Shown here: one piece after another, positions 1 through 11,187 of the stretch
Numbering within the stretch: the first letter of the stretch is position 1
Layout: every line of letters begins with the position of its first letter
The notes under the pieces: model-generated
Told to the model about the DNA's origin: nothing
Seen by the model: the letters and a program-made list of their open reading frames with translations, nothing else
Databases searched by the model: none
DNA from: Maylandia zebra
Taxonomy: Eukaryota; Chordata; Actinopteri; Cichliformes; Cichlidae
NCBI RefSeq assembly: GCF_041146795.1
Contig: NC_135180.1
Coordinates: 35,758,294 to 35,822,293, forward strand
Length of the DNA stretch: 64,000 nucleotides
Direction of reading: 5' to 3'
Made by a program: the position numbers and the translations under genes

Positions 1-870
1 AGAAAGCTTTACTGTGTGCATTCTCCAAATTAAAGGCCACTTTTAGTGCATATAGCTACTATACATGCACAGACAGTAAAGATCCAGTGTTTCCCTAAGA
101 CTGTATTTGAGATGATGGAAGAGGAGAAAGATGGAGGATGTATATGTGTTTGCTCTCTGGGACAAGAGATAACAGGTCTAATATTCAGCTCCATTTCCAG
201 TCAGCTCTCCATCCTGTGGGCTGACTGCAGTTTGACTACAGATGGTGGTCCTTGGTCTGCTTTGCAGCCTCAGCATAGTTGAATGCAACTCTCCACCTTC
301 TGCAGGTGCTGGGTAGAGATCCAGTCACAGAGAGGTAAGAACCTCTCCCGGAAACAGACAGTATAAAAGATGAATGTCGCCCTCCAGGTCTGAAAAGTGA
401 AGCCAGTGCAGAAGTGCCTTAAAAAACAGCATTCTTTTTAATGGCCACCAGGGGGAGACTCTTCTGGTCCCCAACAGACTTTGGTGGCGCTGAAGTCGAT
501 GTTGAAATGAGCCTCAGCTGCCTCTCTCTCTGTGACGTCAGTAAACACGATCCTGAGGAGTTTGAGATCATACTAAATAAAGCATGATGGTCATTTAGTT
601 AATTATGATTATTATTAGAGTCAGAGTTTATAAACCAAGAGTTATGATTGATAGCTTGTTAGCCAATGAGCACGTCCCTCGGATTCACTGCCAGAGCTAG
701 CCTTCCCCTGTCGCGCCTGGTTTCAAAACACCAAGATAGCGATGCTGAAAACGCTCCACACTCTCATAAAAGGGCACGGTGTGATATCAGGTTCCTTTAT
801 TTGTACCCGTAAGAGGATTTAACCTGCAGCAGGTGAGTCATCCATACAAACTCAAAAGAGATAATATCAA
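1..870. other. Gene-free left flank
   Basis: No exon is recognised. The stretch probably lies inside the large calpain gene whose first coding exon is at 9323-9478, because the remaining exons must lie to the left. Short open frames here lack any recognisable domain. A CTCF-core-like sequence is listed separately at 443-457. Confidence 0.5.
443..457 (+). promoter_or_regulatory. CTCF-core-like motif
   Basis: The bases contain CCACCAGGGGGAG, which resembles the vertebrate CTCF core. This is a motif match by eye only. Such sequences also occur by chance and inside teleost repeats, so occupancy is unproven. Confidence 0.22.
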
Positions 871-871
871 T

Positions 872-896
872 TAAAAAAAAAAAAAAAAAAAAAAAA
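872..896 (+). repeat. A25 homopolymer at the left edge of the Penelope-like element
   Basis: An uninterrupted run of about 25 A directly precedes the left terminal repeat of the element at 897. A second A run of about 20 lies just outside the right end (about 3042-3061). Confidence 0.8.
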
Positions 897-960
897 GTCA
901 AAGGAGCTTGCAAAGAAAAGCGTCTGGACTTCTTTAAGTTGCTTGAAGACGTTTCACCTC
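897..960 (+). repeat. Left inverted terminal repeat of Penelope-like element
   Basis: 64 bases, the reverse complement of 2939-3002 with two mismatches. Terminal repeats in direct or inverted orientation are typical of Penelope-like elements. Confidence 0.85.
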
Positions 961-1232
961 TTAATAAACCTAGTGGGAGTTTCCCCCCACAGAGGGACAA
1001 AAGGACCCCCTGATGATCCTCTAATCGCCTGAGCCAAGGTGTGAAACTGGGTGTGGGTCCCAATCAGCCAGAGTTTCGGGTGAGTTCATTGTGAAACCTG
1101 GCCCCACCTTGTCATGCGAATTCCTGAGGTCAGCTGGCCCAGGATGTGAGTGGGCATTAAGGCGTCTGGGGAGGGAACTCAAAACTGGATTATAGATGGC
1201 AGAGAGTTGGTGTCGTAAACCCCCGCCTCTGT

Positions 1233-1487
1233 TCAAAAATGGTCGCTCACAGTGGACATAGATGCTTCTTTCACTCCTCTTTCAAACCATCTGTCCTCTC
1301 TGTCCAAAATGTGAACATTGGCATCCTCGAAAGAGTGTCCTTTATCCTTAAGATGCAGATGGACTGCTGAGTCTTGTCCTGTGGAGGTGGCTCTTCTGTG
1401 TTGTGCCATGCGCTTGTGAAGTGACTGTTTGGTCTCTCCGATGTAGAGGTTTGGGCATTCCTCGCTGCACTGTACAGCATACACCAC
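1233..1487 (-). pseudogene. GIY-YIG endonuclease domain of Penelope-like element
   Basis: An open frame of 84 codons holds the GIY-YIG signature in the form VYAVQC followed by LYIGET, then a conserved-looking KRMAQHRR stretch. In these elements the nuclease nicks the target DNA for integration and is fused behind the reverse transcriptase. Here it is in a different frame from the reverse transcriptase. The 120-base linker (about 1490-1610) therefore contains a frameshift, in addition to the stop codon at 1613. Confidence 0.85.
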
Positions 1488-1612
1488 ATTGTTAAGTTTG
1501 TGTTTTGGAGTTTTGTCTTTCGGGTGAACCAGTTTTTGTCTGAGCGTGTTGCTGGGTCTGAAATGGGATGGGGAACCAGGATGTCATGCTTGGAGAAAAC
1601 TCTCCTGAGTTT

Positions 1613-2905
1613 CTATGATACACCGGCTACATAGGGGATGACAATGTTGTTGCGTCTGTCCTTCTTATCCTCCCTCGCTGGTGTCTGGTCTTCTTTTCTG
1701 TGCCTCTTTGCTGACTTTAAGAACGCCCATTTAGGATAGCCGCACGTTTTGAGTGCTTCCTTTACATGTGTGTGTTCCTTCTTTTTTCCTTCAGGCTTAG
1801 AGGGAACATGTTCTGCCCGGTGGTGTAGGGTCCTAATTACCCCAAGTTTGTGTTCCAGAGGGTGATGGGAGTCAAAGAGGAGGTACTGGTCCGTGTGTGT
1901 GGGCTTCCGGTAAACTTCGATGTAGAGGTTGCCGTTCTCTTCAATGTGCACAGCGCAGTCCAGGAAAGGCAAACAGTCGTCCTTTGTGTCTTCCCTGGTG
2001 AACTTGATGTTCTTATCCACAGCGTTAATGTGCGCAGTGAAGGATTCCACTTCTTGTGTCTTGATTTTGACCCAGGTGTCGTCTACATATCTGTACCAGT
2101 GGCTGGGTACTCTTCCTTTGAAAGAGCCAAGAGCCTTCCTTTCCACTTCCTCCATGTAAAGGTTGGCTACAATAGGTGACACGGGGGAGCCCATGGCACA
2201 GCCATGTTTTTGTCTGTAGAAACCCTCGTTGTATTTGGAATATGTAGTGGTGAGGCAGAGGTCTAACAGTGTGCAGGTCTGATCGGGTGTGAAGTTGGTC
2301 CTGTCCTCCAAGGAGCTGTCTTCTTGTAGTCGTTTTCTGACAGTCTCCACGGCCTCCGTGGTGGGTATGCAAGTGAAGAGAGAGACTACGTCAAAGGACA
2401 CCATGGTTTCATCTGGATCCAGGGTAAGTTTCTGGACCTTGTCGGTGAAGTCGGTGGAGTTCTTGATGTGGTGTGGGGTGTTCCCCACGAGAGGTGCAAG
2501 GATGGTAGCAAGGTGTTTAGCAATGTTGTAAGTGGCTGAGTTTATGCTGCTCATGGGTCTGAGTGGGACAGCTTCTTTGTGGATTTTAGGAAGTCCGTAA
2601 ATGTAGGGTATGGCATCCCCTGGGTAAAGGCGGTGATATGTAAGCCGGTCAGTGATTTTGTCCTTCTCAAGGTCTTGAAGGCAAGCTATAACTTTCTTTT
2701 TGTAGCTGCTTGTGGGGTCTCACTTTCAGGTTTCATAGGTATTGTTGTCACTGAGGAGAGTAGTGATCTTTGTGTGGTAATCTGTAGTGTTTAGGACCAC
2801 GGTGCATCTTCCCTTATCAGCTGGTAAAATAGTGATGTTGTGGTCTTTGCTCAGGGAAGCGACGGCCTTCTTTTCTTGTAATGTGAGGTTGGGACTCTCC
2901 GCCAT
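1613..2905 (-). pseudogene. Reverse transcriptase domain of Penelope-like element, broken
   Basis: The longest open piece is 1613-2554 (313 codons). It contains the palm motif YRYVDDT with the catalytic aspartates, and upstream of it the motif GCAMGSPVSPIVANLYME. Upstream, at about 2780-2905 and in another frame, is the N-terminal motif ILPADKG typical of Penelope-type reverse transcriptases. A stop codon follows that block, a shift separates it from the main frame, and a further stop closes the frame at 1613. The usual N-terminal extension is absent. It is a decayed copy. Confidence 0.85.
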
Positions 2906-2938
2906 TTGACCTTAGAACTGAAGAAGCTTCTCAGATGA

Positions 2939-3002
2939 GAGGTGAAACATCTTCAAGCAACTTAAAGAAGTCCAGACGCTTTTCTTTGCAAGCTCCTTAG
3001 AC
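2939..3002 (-). repeat. Right inverted terminal repeat of Penelope-like element
   Basis: Reverse complement of 897-960 with two mismatches. It lies just upstream of the remaining reverse transcriptase frame. Confidence 0.85.
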
Positions 3003-4310
3003 TACGATGACCTGGATGACTGAGAACCCTCACAGAAATTTAAAAAAAAAAAAAAAAAAAAGAGATAAAAGAAAAAGAAAAATGGGAGAAGTTTTCTTTA
3101 ATGATGAATCTAAAAGTGCTTTTAATACACAGTTAACACTGTCAAATGGTTAATTTCAAATATGAACTTTACTCTAAAAGTAAGAGCACTGTGAGAAATT
3201 CAAAGAGTGAAAAAATAGTTCCTTCTTCACTTTTGCATCACTGCAGGACACAAAATGTCTCAGGGATCAAAGTCCTCACTTTGACGCTTTAATGCACCAC
3301 AGCTTCATCTTTATACGAACTCTGCTGCTCTTCCACTGCAGCACGAGCCTTGCTTTAGCATTTTTCCATTAAGCTGTAAATCTATGACATCATACCGATT
3401 TGCCCGAAACATCAACACATACTGGCGTGTACAAAATTATCTGGGCGGTGTTCCTTGTCTGTATCTCCCGATTCGATCACTGACGCAGACGGAAACATTT
3501 CTAATTTACGATTCAAAGATGAACTTTGAATCACTAAATAACCTTTGATATGTAACTGCCTTACCCAACGACCGCGACCATCATTATCTGCATGTCAACA
3601 TAATATTAACACGCCATGAACCACCTCCTCGCCATCCTTATCATTCCACACACCTCATCGCCTACATGAACAATAATTTACTTCCACACGCTTTCAATTA
3701 AAACTGCTTGTTAAATCCTGAGTGCTGCAGCGCTTCTTTTCGACTCCACGTGGAGTTCAAACATGGACTAGAAATGTGAGCAGAAACCTTCAGGTCACTT
3801 GCCTACGTCTGTATCATCTGTTTATAGAAGTTAGTAGTGCAGGAGCCATTTTTGATTCGTGTTTCACCTCTAGCCACCAAACGCTGCTTCTCCATCTTAA
3901 CTTGTGTATTTGTGCATTTACTTCATGCATTCAGGAGAATTAGAGGTAAAAAAAAAAAAAGCTTACAACCATGTAACATGCAGGATGCTGGACAAGCGAA
4001 CTATTCTGATTTTAAACTAATGATTTCTTTTATTTAACTTATTACCTCATTATTAACATTTCTTTAGTTCAAAGCTAAATTGTTAAACAGAAATTTGGAA
4101 AGTGAAGCAAGTATCAGTCAATAAGCCTCTCAGTGGCATTTTAAAGACATTAACATACTCACAATGAATAAAAGCAGTACGAGAGATCCACATCAGAAAT
4201 GTTTATGAAAAAAGAAAATGCTGGCAAATTATAGTGCTGTAAACTCCAGTGTAGAAAGGTCAGTAAAAGCCACAGACTGTATCTAAAGGATGTAAAGACA
4301 GCTTTGGACG

Positions 4311-4404
4311 CTTGGTGGTTCGATCGCTGGCTGTTCCAGTCTGCATGCCAAAGTATTCTTGGGTAGAAGTAGAAAAGTACTATACAAGAACCAATCCATT
4401 TACC
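4311..4404 (+). repeat. SINE-type fragment
   Basis: The stretch includes GGTTCGATCGCTGG, a tRNA-like B-box region, followed by a segment ending in CTTGGG. The same order of words occurs in the better-preserved copy at about 35995-36160. This copy is shorter between the CTTGGG word and the tail. Confidence 0.5.
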
Positions 4405-5904
4405 AAAGCCTGGAAACATGACGATGAGGTGGTGTCAACAGGTGTTAGCTAACAGGGAGGGGACACAACAGCGAGAACATAACACTACAAAAAGAAACAA
4501 GTCAAACTGACCGAAACAAACAGACTGACAAAAACAGTAAACAGGAAATGACTTGGCACAAACTCGACATTTAGTCACCACCATGTGACCACACCTGAGC
4601 CGTAAGCACTAGCTAGCTTGGTTAACGAGTGGCATCCGTAGCCCATAAGCACAGACACAGAAAGCTGTTGATTAGTGATAAATAACAAACAAAAAATAAA
4701 TAAATAAATACATACTCATTATCATTTAAAACTGATGCACAAACTTTTTACACAGGAAGCAAAAATAATAATTTCACCAACAGCACAAACTCAGTCGACA
4801 GATCCACTTTGTTATACCTGCTTAGCATCAGCACCTTTATCAAAGCAGCCACAGCAGATGATTTGACAGACAGCTCAGCCCTCCCAGAGCTGAAGCTGAA
4901 AACTATCCACAGAAACCAAAGCTAGTTTTTGTACCAGGTCGTGAACTTGTTTATTTCTGCTCTGAAGTGAGACATTTTAATATGGGACTGACCCGTTCTG
5001 TTGAACACAGCCTCAAGTGGACGTTAGAGGAACTGCAGGCTGGGGCACTTCACTTTTTTTAACCCTCGAGGTTGCTGCCTTATAGAGCTTGAAATAATAA
5101 GCTCTTGATATGATCACTGGTTTAAATATACAGCTGTCTTTTGAGTGCTGGAGCTGAAGCATTGATATTGAGTGCTAAAGTTTCACGAGACACCACAGAG
5201 AAGTCAGGGTTAAGTTTAGGGTGTAACCAAAGAAATATTTCCCTTATCTCTCCACTCCCTGAACAAATCAATAATATTGATCAAATGCTTTAAGTGCTCT
5301 GTTTAATAATTTAGCATGAATAATTAACAGTAAAAGCATACGAAATACACAGAAATCACTCTTTCATAGTGTATATACACTACAAGCCTAGAGGAAGACA
5401 GAAAATTACACATTTAATCAAATAAGACTCAATGAGAAGCACTTAAAGAGCAGTGCATTTAGATTTTATGCAGGTCAAGGAAAAAAAAAAAAAAAAAAAA
5501 ATCACAAGACAAGAAAGAAATGAATCTTTTGACTCAGCATTATTAACGTGAAAAGCCGAGCACGGATTCTGTACACAGCAGCAGAGCGAGGCTGGAAATC
5601 TGTTAAGCAACAATTCCATTACGAGCACGATGTTCAGCCAGCATCTGAACTTAAACAGCTGCTGTTCCACTGCATAAAGCTTTCCTAAGGTGCAGTGGGG
5701 CTGACTCAAAGCCTCTGACAAGAGGCACTTTTGCAGTTTAAGGATCCTAAACAAATCCAACATGGAATTAAGGCAACATTTGACATTTATCCACCACATT
5801 ACAAAAGTAATAATAGGTCTATAAAAAAACGTTGTTCACTTTTAAATGATCCTCATTATCTCATACTCTGTCTTGGTGAAGCCCCTCAGTTCATTTAATC
5901 TGAA

Positions 5905-6010
5905 ACAAGCTGTTTTAACTCCTTCCCTTTAAGCCAACTGTCTTCTGATTTGCTGCTTCTTGAAAACAGAAGGTTTTAACAATGGGTGGGTGGAGCTTCT
6001 GTGCTCAGTC
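5905..6010 (+). repeat. Interspersed repeat, copy 1 of 3
   Basis: The words CTTCCCTTTAAG, CTTCTGATT, GAAGGTTTT and GGTGGAGCTTCTGTGCT occur in this order. The same order is present at 20668-20790, and in reverse complement near 13447-13560. The family is not identified. It looks like a short non-autonomous element. Confidence 0.5.
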
Positions 6011-6824
6011 ACATATGTGTGAGATGACCATAAATAAGGAAATATAAATTCTCACAAGTAAAAACTGTATGAAGCTAACGGTTACGCCTTTTCTTCATTA
6101 GCAGAAACCTGCAACGAGTAAAATGGCTGCGCACAAATCACCACCGTGGTCCAATGATGAGGTGCAGACAACCACCCTGAGATAACGGTAGCCGAGTAAA
6201 CTTGTATTAAATTGGCTCTAGAGAAAATCATCAGACACTTGGCACACTTAGCTTGATAAAGCTACCTCCTAAATCAGAGCAAGCTAATGTCTCAGTCACA
6301 CGAGTAAAAACAGGAAAGCTGTACTGATTTTTTTCACATTCTGGAGAGCTTGAGCGTTTTGAACACTCTCGGTCACTTCTGATCGTAAGGTGATTCCACA
6401 GGTTGCCTGATCGGACTCAACCTTCCTGCAAACAGTCGCAGTGTGACCTGGACTGACTTCAGTCACGCAGAGAAGTTGTTGGAGGTTTGCAAATAACTGC
6501 CTGTGGATGAGGAATACAGAGTTCGTCACGTAACGTTAAAGGTATGTGCCTTTTTCCACGTCACGCTGTGCGCCACGTTATCGTTTACAGGAGATGAATT
6601 ACAGAATAACAGTATTTTGTCTCTATCTGCCAATCTGACTATCTTCAGGTTTTACACGCTTACATACACACACGCAGTTACTGTCCCTCTATTTAGAAAG
6701 GCAGAGGCGTCACGGTGTGATTATTTTACGTGTAGTTGTTTTTTTCCAGTGTAATAATATTCAACATTGCTATCAATGCATTTTTCAATCCCTCTGCAAA
6801 ATAGGTTTAAAAACATAAACAGCT

Positions 6825-7019
6825 GGGATACTGTTTGTCCGTGATTTGAACCGAGGGAACAAATCGTGGCAGGATCAGCCTGATATTATTCGTATCCCGC
6901 TGTAACTTTACTGTATAAAGAGCTAACATCTCCAAAATGTCAGGAGTAGTTAGTCATTACAACAAGTGTTTGTGAACTAAAAATCAAGTATGTGGGATGC
7001 TGTTTGTCCGTGATTTGGA
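6825..7019 (+). repeat. Two 26-base direct repeats
   Basis: 6825-6850 and 6994-7019 match at all but three positions (gggatactgtttgtcc versus gggatgctgtttgtcc, continuing). They flank about 140 bases of AT-rich sequence and may mark one element inserted beside or inside another. Confidence 0.55.
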
Positions 7020-7330
7020 GAGCCCAGCGCGTGCTCTCGATGCAGGGAAAACCAATCCTGCAGGGAGACCTACCTCGGCAGCTGTGCAGGTGAAGCCAAA
7101 GGGAAGACATGCTTCACCATATTTTCTAGTCTTTGGCTTAAAATGAAGTTGGTTTGGAAACATATTCAGCGATGCTTCATCTCCTGCTTTGCGTTTGTGT
7201 GGGCGCCCCGTGCTAGCAGCGTCCAAGCGTCGTTTTGTTTTTTCCCCTTTTCATGCCGCGCCCCCCCCTGCAATGGCTCTGCGCCCCCCCTAGGGGGCAG
7301 GCCCCACACTTTGGGAAGGTCTGACGTAGC
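7010..7330. mobile_element. hAT-like or similar DNA transposon remnant
   Basis: The right part has a GC-rich end, with C and G runs and the words CCCCACACTTTGGGAA. These resemble the TTCCCAAAGTG... ends of non-autonomous hAT-type elements in vertebrates. No transposase frame is left, and the limits are approximate. Confidence 0.35.
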
Positions 7331-7986
7331 ACATCATTATATACCAGCTAGCCCAACTTCAGTAACCCTACAAACGTCACTGCTGTTTAGTTTTCTGTCT
7401 TCATTTATGTTGGAAGTGACAGCAGAGCTGCACGTATGAATTTTTTCAGAAATCTCTCAGTCAGAACATGCTACATCATGTTTAGGTAACTAGCAAAACT
7501 AGCGAGCTAACTTCCTGCTAACTTCTAACTCCGTTAAATGTAATAAATTCTGTTTTCACGAATGCCTGGATGTTAAACTTCATAGTTACACCTGGTAAAG
7601 CAGCAACGCTGATCGTTTTATTAAAGATGAAAGAATGTAGACAGTTTTTAACTCTCAGTGAAGCTGTGTGTTCGTTTGACTTTGGGACCTGAAGAAGACA
7701 GAGTTTAGGAGCCAGATTACTCCCAGATTTACGAGCACCTTAGTCCGACAAATACGGTAATAACGACGGCCTGCTTGCATGTTCTACAAAAAAAATGTGT
7801 TTTGTTTTGTATCTGACGGACAAACACCAAACCAGTGAAGTTGCACCATTTTTAAAAACCAATTCTGGTTCATCCGTTTCACTCAACAATCTGCTTTTCC
7901 CCTTTGAAAACAAAGGCACTGCGCATGCACGTTTTACCCATATTCTATCTCAATATTTCATTTTCTTATCGTTGCCTAACATTGTC

Positions 7987-8299
7987 GGGCGACCGTGGCT
8001 CAGGGGGTTGGGAATCGCATCTGTAACTGGAAGGTCGCCAGTTCGATCCCTGGGCTCTCTCCTGGTCGTTGTGTCCCTGGGTACGACACTTTACCCTACT
8101 TGTCTACTGGTGTTGGCCAGAGGGGCCGATGGCGCGATATGGCAGCCTCGCTTCTGTCAGTCTGCCCCAGGGCAGCTGTGGCTACAACCGTAGCTTGCCT
8201 CCACCAGTGTGTGAATGTGAGAGTGAATGAATAGTGGTATTGTAAAGCGCTTTGGATGCCTTGAAAAGCGCTATATACATGTAAATCCAATCCATCATT
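7987..8299 (+). repeat. tRNA-derived SINE, nearly complete
   Basis: The head carries a pol III A box (TGGCTCAGGGGGT, about 7996) and a B box (GTTCGATCC, about 8041). A body of about 180 bases follows, then the tail GTAAAGCGCTTTGGATGCC...AAAAGCGCTATATACATG, which is widespread at SINE ends in teleosts. It is not a functional tRNA gene, because the cloverleaf arms are not kept and the homology runs on for 250 bases. Confidence 0.8.
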
Positions 8300-8526
8300 G
8301 TACCGGTATTCCCGTGAACGGTATAATATGGCCCAGCCCTAGTCACAGTTGTATTTAACTGTTATATTTAACAGGAACAGTTCAGTCAAAAGCTTCACAG
8401 AAGGTGCTTTTTGCTCAGGGTGAGTGTGAAGACGACCAGTTGTAAAGCACTTCACACCGGTCACAATACAAAAGTAAATTCAAGTTCCTTTTGTTCAGTA
8501 ACTACCAGAAACTGCTTACAACATGA

Positions 8527-8548
8527 ACACACACACACACACACACAA
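8527..8548 (+). repeat. (AC)n microsatellite
   Basis: About eleven uninterrupted AC units. Other short AC or CA tracts are at about 9763-9780, 10408-10425 and 40165-40180. Confidence 0.9.
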
Positions 8549-8869
8549 CTCCTTGCTGTTGGCTTGAAATTCCATGAATTCCTCTCCCATTCAGCCGCTT
8601 TAACCTCTCCTCTCTTTATATGGAGCCTTGTCTCATGATCACCGCCGCCATTCCCAGCCTACTGCCTCTGTCCGTCTCCACCGTGAATAAACAGCTGACC
8701 CTTCGTCCCTGATGTATCACTAACTCTCCACCTTCTTTGAGTTTACTGTGTTCTTCTTTCACACAGGCATAAAATAAGAGCTCTACAAAAGATCGCCAGC
8801 GCGGATGATTATGCAGCTGATCCCACTGAGCTGTAAAAGATGGAAACAAGCAGCAAACACTGAGAACTG

Positions 8870-9110
8870 CAGTTCCTCTAGTGGCCACTTGAGGCTGCCT
8901 TTATAAGAAACTCAGTCCCCATAGCTCCCATGTTAAAATGACCACCTTTTCAGCAGAAATAAACATGTTTAAAGTGTGTGACTAAAAGCAGGGCTGGCCT
9001 CTATGGATAGTTTCCCCTTTTATAACGACTCTGTGAGGGCTTATTCTCTTTTATACCTCATCTCGGGGTTATATGAGCAGCTGTAGCTGATATTTAAAGA
9101 CACTGAAACA
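8870..9110 (+). repeat. Common teleost interspersed repeat
   Basis: The stretch starts CTCTAGTGGCCACTTGAGGC, continues through TCAGTCCCCATAGCTCCCAT and GCAGAAATAAACATGTTTA, and ends near GGTTATATGAGCAG. I recognise this order of words as a repeat found many times in percomorph genomes. The class is not known to me. Confidence 0.5.
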
Positions 9111-9322
9111 GACCTCACAACCGTGTTTGTTTTCTGGCCTGTTACGTGATACAAACCATCAAAGAAAATATATTTTTTAAAATACTGCTAACCTGACTGA
9201 TTTCACTTTGCAAAATATCATCTGTCATCATTATTATTATTTTCCACATGTATACAATACGTATCAGAATAATTGTGCAGCACTACTACTTCCCCTCTCG
9301 GTAAAACATTATTTTCACTCAC

Positions 9323-9478
9323 ATTTGGCCTTTTCCAGGTGACTCGCCCAATTTGATTTCGCTGGTAGAACAGAGACTGGTCGGAGGTGGGGAACAGAGG
9401 GTCTTCAAACAGAGTTCCTTTATGCTGGCACTGCCTCCTCAGAGCAGAGAAAGACTGACCCTCGTACGGCACCGCCAT
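9323..9478 (-). CDS. capn5: Calpain-5/6-type cysteine protease, first coding exon (partial gene)
   Basis: The exon codes for 52 residues, MAVPYEGQSF to VTWKRPN. The order SALRR, LFEDPLFP, SLFY and WKRP is the start of the calpain-5/6 (TRA-3-like) subfamily, where WKRP leads into the protease core. Calpains are calcium-dependent cysteine proteases of the cytosol; the catalytic Cys, His and Asn lie in later exons outside this window. The acceptor lies just upstream (exon from 9482, after TGCAG), with the start codon at 9478. The donor is AAT|GTGAGT at 9323/9322. No further exon was found down to position 1, so intron 2 exceeds 9 kb. I cannot decide between capn5a, capn5b and another paralogue from 52 residues; the symbol is a family-level guess. 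Confidence 0.75.
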
Positions 9479-10957
9479 CCTCCTGCACAGAAACAAAATG
9501 CTTTACAATGAAGCACAAACAGCATTTACACGATATATAATTACTGACTCCTCACTATCAGAGGGCTGTGCTGTGAGGAAGGATAAGGGGTTTAATTAGT
9601 TAGCCTCCTATGAAGTGTTGGGAAATTTATCAGCATATGCAAAACATGAAAAGACTGGAAAACAGTATCACCATTGCATTCACTTGTAATTATGCCATGT
9701 CGTATTGACTCACAGGTTTGCTCCCTTCCCTTGCAGGCTTTGGTCTTACTGACCTTATTCCTCACACACACACACACACAGTCTGTGTAGCGTACTGAAC
9801 CTCTTTATATTGTTCTAATATTACAGTTTTATGTGAAATGACTGTTCACACCATATGACCGTGGAATGGGGAATCGCAGCTTGACACATCCAATCAATAA
9901 CCGCCTTCACTTACTGCACAGACAGATTGTTGATGTTACAGTAAGTGAATTCAGATAGTATCAAAAACATATCTGACTATGTTGAATTTCATTTCAACCA
10001 CAACACATCAAATGAGTCTGTCTGAATTTAGAGGTCAGTCTAAAGGAAGAGACTTCACCATAATCTAATTACATGGACAATATATTTACCATCTGAGGCA
10101 AAACCAACTATTTAGCCACTATACAACCCTAAACCAACAGCAGCATGATTAGCATCACGAGTCATGTTTTAGGAGGGTGTGTGAGTGTGCAGGAAGGGCT
10201 GTATTCTTAATAAAACAAAAAACCTCTTATTAATGATAAAAAGCCATAACGACTGATTAATCTTCTATATTTCCCATTAAAACAGTCAGAGATTTCTAAG
10301 AAGCCTCAGTGTCTCCTGATCCTGTTCAAGGCCTCACACTGCACACAGAGCTGTGGATGAGGATTAATAACAAGGGAGTACTTCTTTAAAACTCCTTAAA
10401 CATGCACAACACACACACACACACAAGATAGTCAGATCATCACCAGTCATGTGACAGGATAGCAAACAGAAACTCGGGCGGTCATGTTTGACTACGGATC
10501 GGCAGCAAAGTAAATACACGATCAAAGTTTCATGCCTGTGTGAAAGTGTAGTGACATTAAAGCCTGATCTGACCAAAAACGTCCTAACAGCAGCTTCAGC
10601 TTCCTGTCAGATAAATAAAAAGTGAGACAAAAAGAGGAAGGGCTGTGATTTGTTTCCCAGGTGGAGAAACCAGAGGCCTGCTGAGCACTAAAGGAATATT
10701 TTTATTTTGTTTTCCAGGAACGGGATTGCATCCAGATTCAGAGTGACTCACTGAGGTTAGAGCATGTTTTCTCACACTGATCTACAGAGAAGGACTGACC
10801 ACAGGACTTCAGCTGAAAGCATTCCTCAATTAAACACTGTATTCATTGCAGGAGAGCTGCAGATGCCACTTAGTACTGCGATGTTCAGATATTCAGGATA
10901 CATTAAAGGCAGATTTTTTTTGTTTTTAAAAAGTGACTACCAGGTAAAATAAGTCAC

Positions 10958-11187
10958 TGTGGCAGGGCGTGGTTTGTGGCTCAGTTGCAGGGGAGGGGTG
11001 GATCAGTGGGTTCAGGGTGTGGTGTCAGGACAGGCTGATCAAAACAGGTGCTCTTCAACACCTGGTCATGCCTTCCCCATTTCCATAGGGTCACAGCTGT
11101 GTGCTTCGGGTCCTTTTTGTGTCACAGTGGTGCCGAAACCCAGGAGCTCATCGAGCCGGGGCATGGGATAAGCATCAAACTGTGACA
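10958..11187 (+). mobile_element. Short LTR-like element with target-site duplication
   Basis: A 230-base unit begins TGTGGCAG and ends CTGTGACA, so it has TG...CA ends. It is flanked on both sides by GTCAC (10953-10957 and 11188-11192), a five-base target duplication of the size made by LTR-element integrases. Inside, GTGGTGCCGAAACCCA (11127-11142) looks like a tRNA primer-binding site following an LTR end (GTCACA). It may be an internally deleted, TRIM-like copy. It has no coding capacity. Confidence 0.5.

Larger units (their letters stand above)
897..3032 (-). mobile_element. Penelope-like retroelement, 5'-truncated and broken
   Basis: On the minus strand the element encodes a reverse transcriptase (about 2905 down to 1613) followed by a GIY-YIG endonuclease (about 1487 to 1233), the arrangement that defines Penelope-like elements. 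It is bounded by inverted terminal repeats: 897-960 and 2939-3002 are reverse complements matching at 62 of 64 bases. About 30 further bases (to about 3032) also belong to the right end, because the same order recurs in the relic at 34890-34995. The start of the protein is missing, and stop codons and frameshifts interrupt what remains, so this copy is unlikely to be active. It sits in what is probably calpain intron DNA. Confidence 0.85.
3070..9200. other. Gene-free stretch, probably calpain intron, with repeat relics
   Basis: No calpain exon or other coding exon is recognised on either strand. The stretch holds A-rich runs (for example about 5480-5500), a SINE fragment near 4311, a repeat shared with two other places at 5905-6010, a hAT-like end near 7010-7330, a full SINE at 7987-8299 and a common teleost repeat at 8870-9110. 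Confidence 0.5.

Noticed and set aside
1850-2531. Plus-strand open frames of 76 to 109 codons
   Set aside because: They are shadows of the reverse transcriptase on the minus strand.
6984-7226. 80-codon minus-strand gene
   Set aside because: It lies within a transposon-like block and shows no recognisable protein text.
7987-8060. tRNA gene
   Set aside because: A and B boxes are present, but the acceptor, anticodon and T arms do not pair, and the homology continues as a SINE body and tail.
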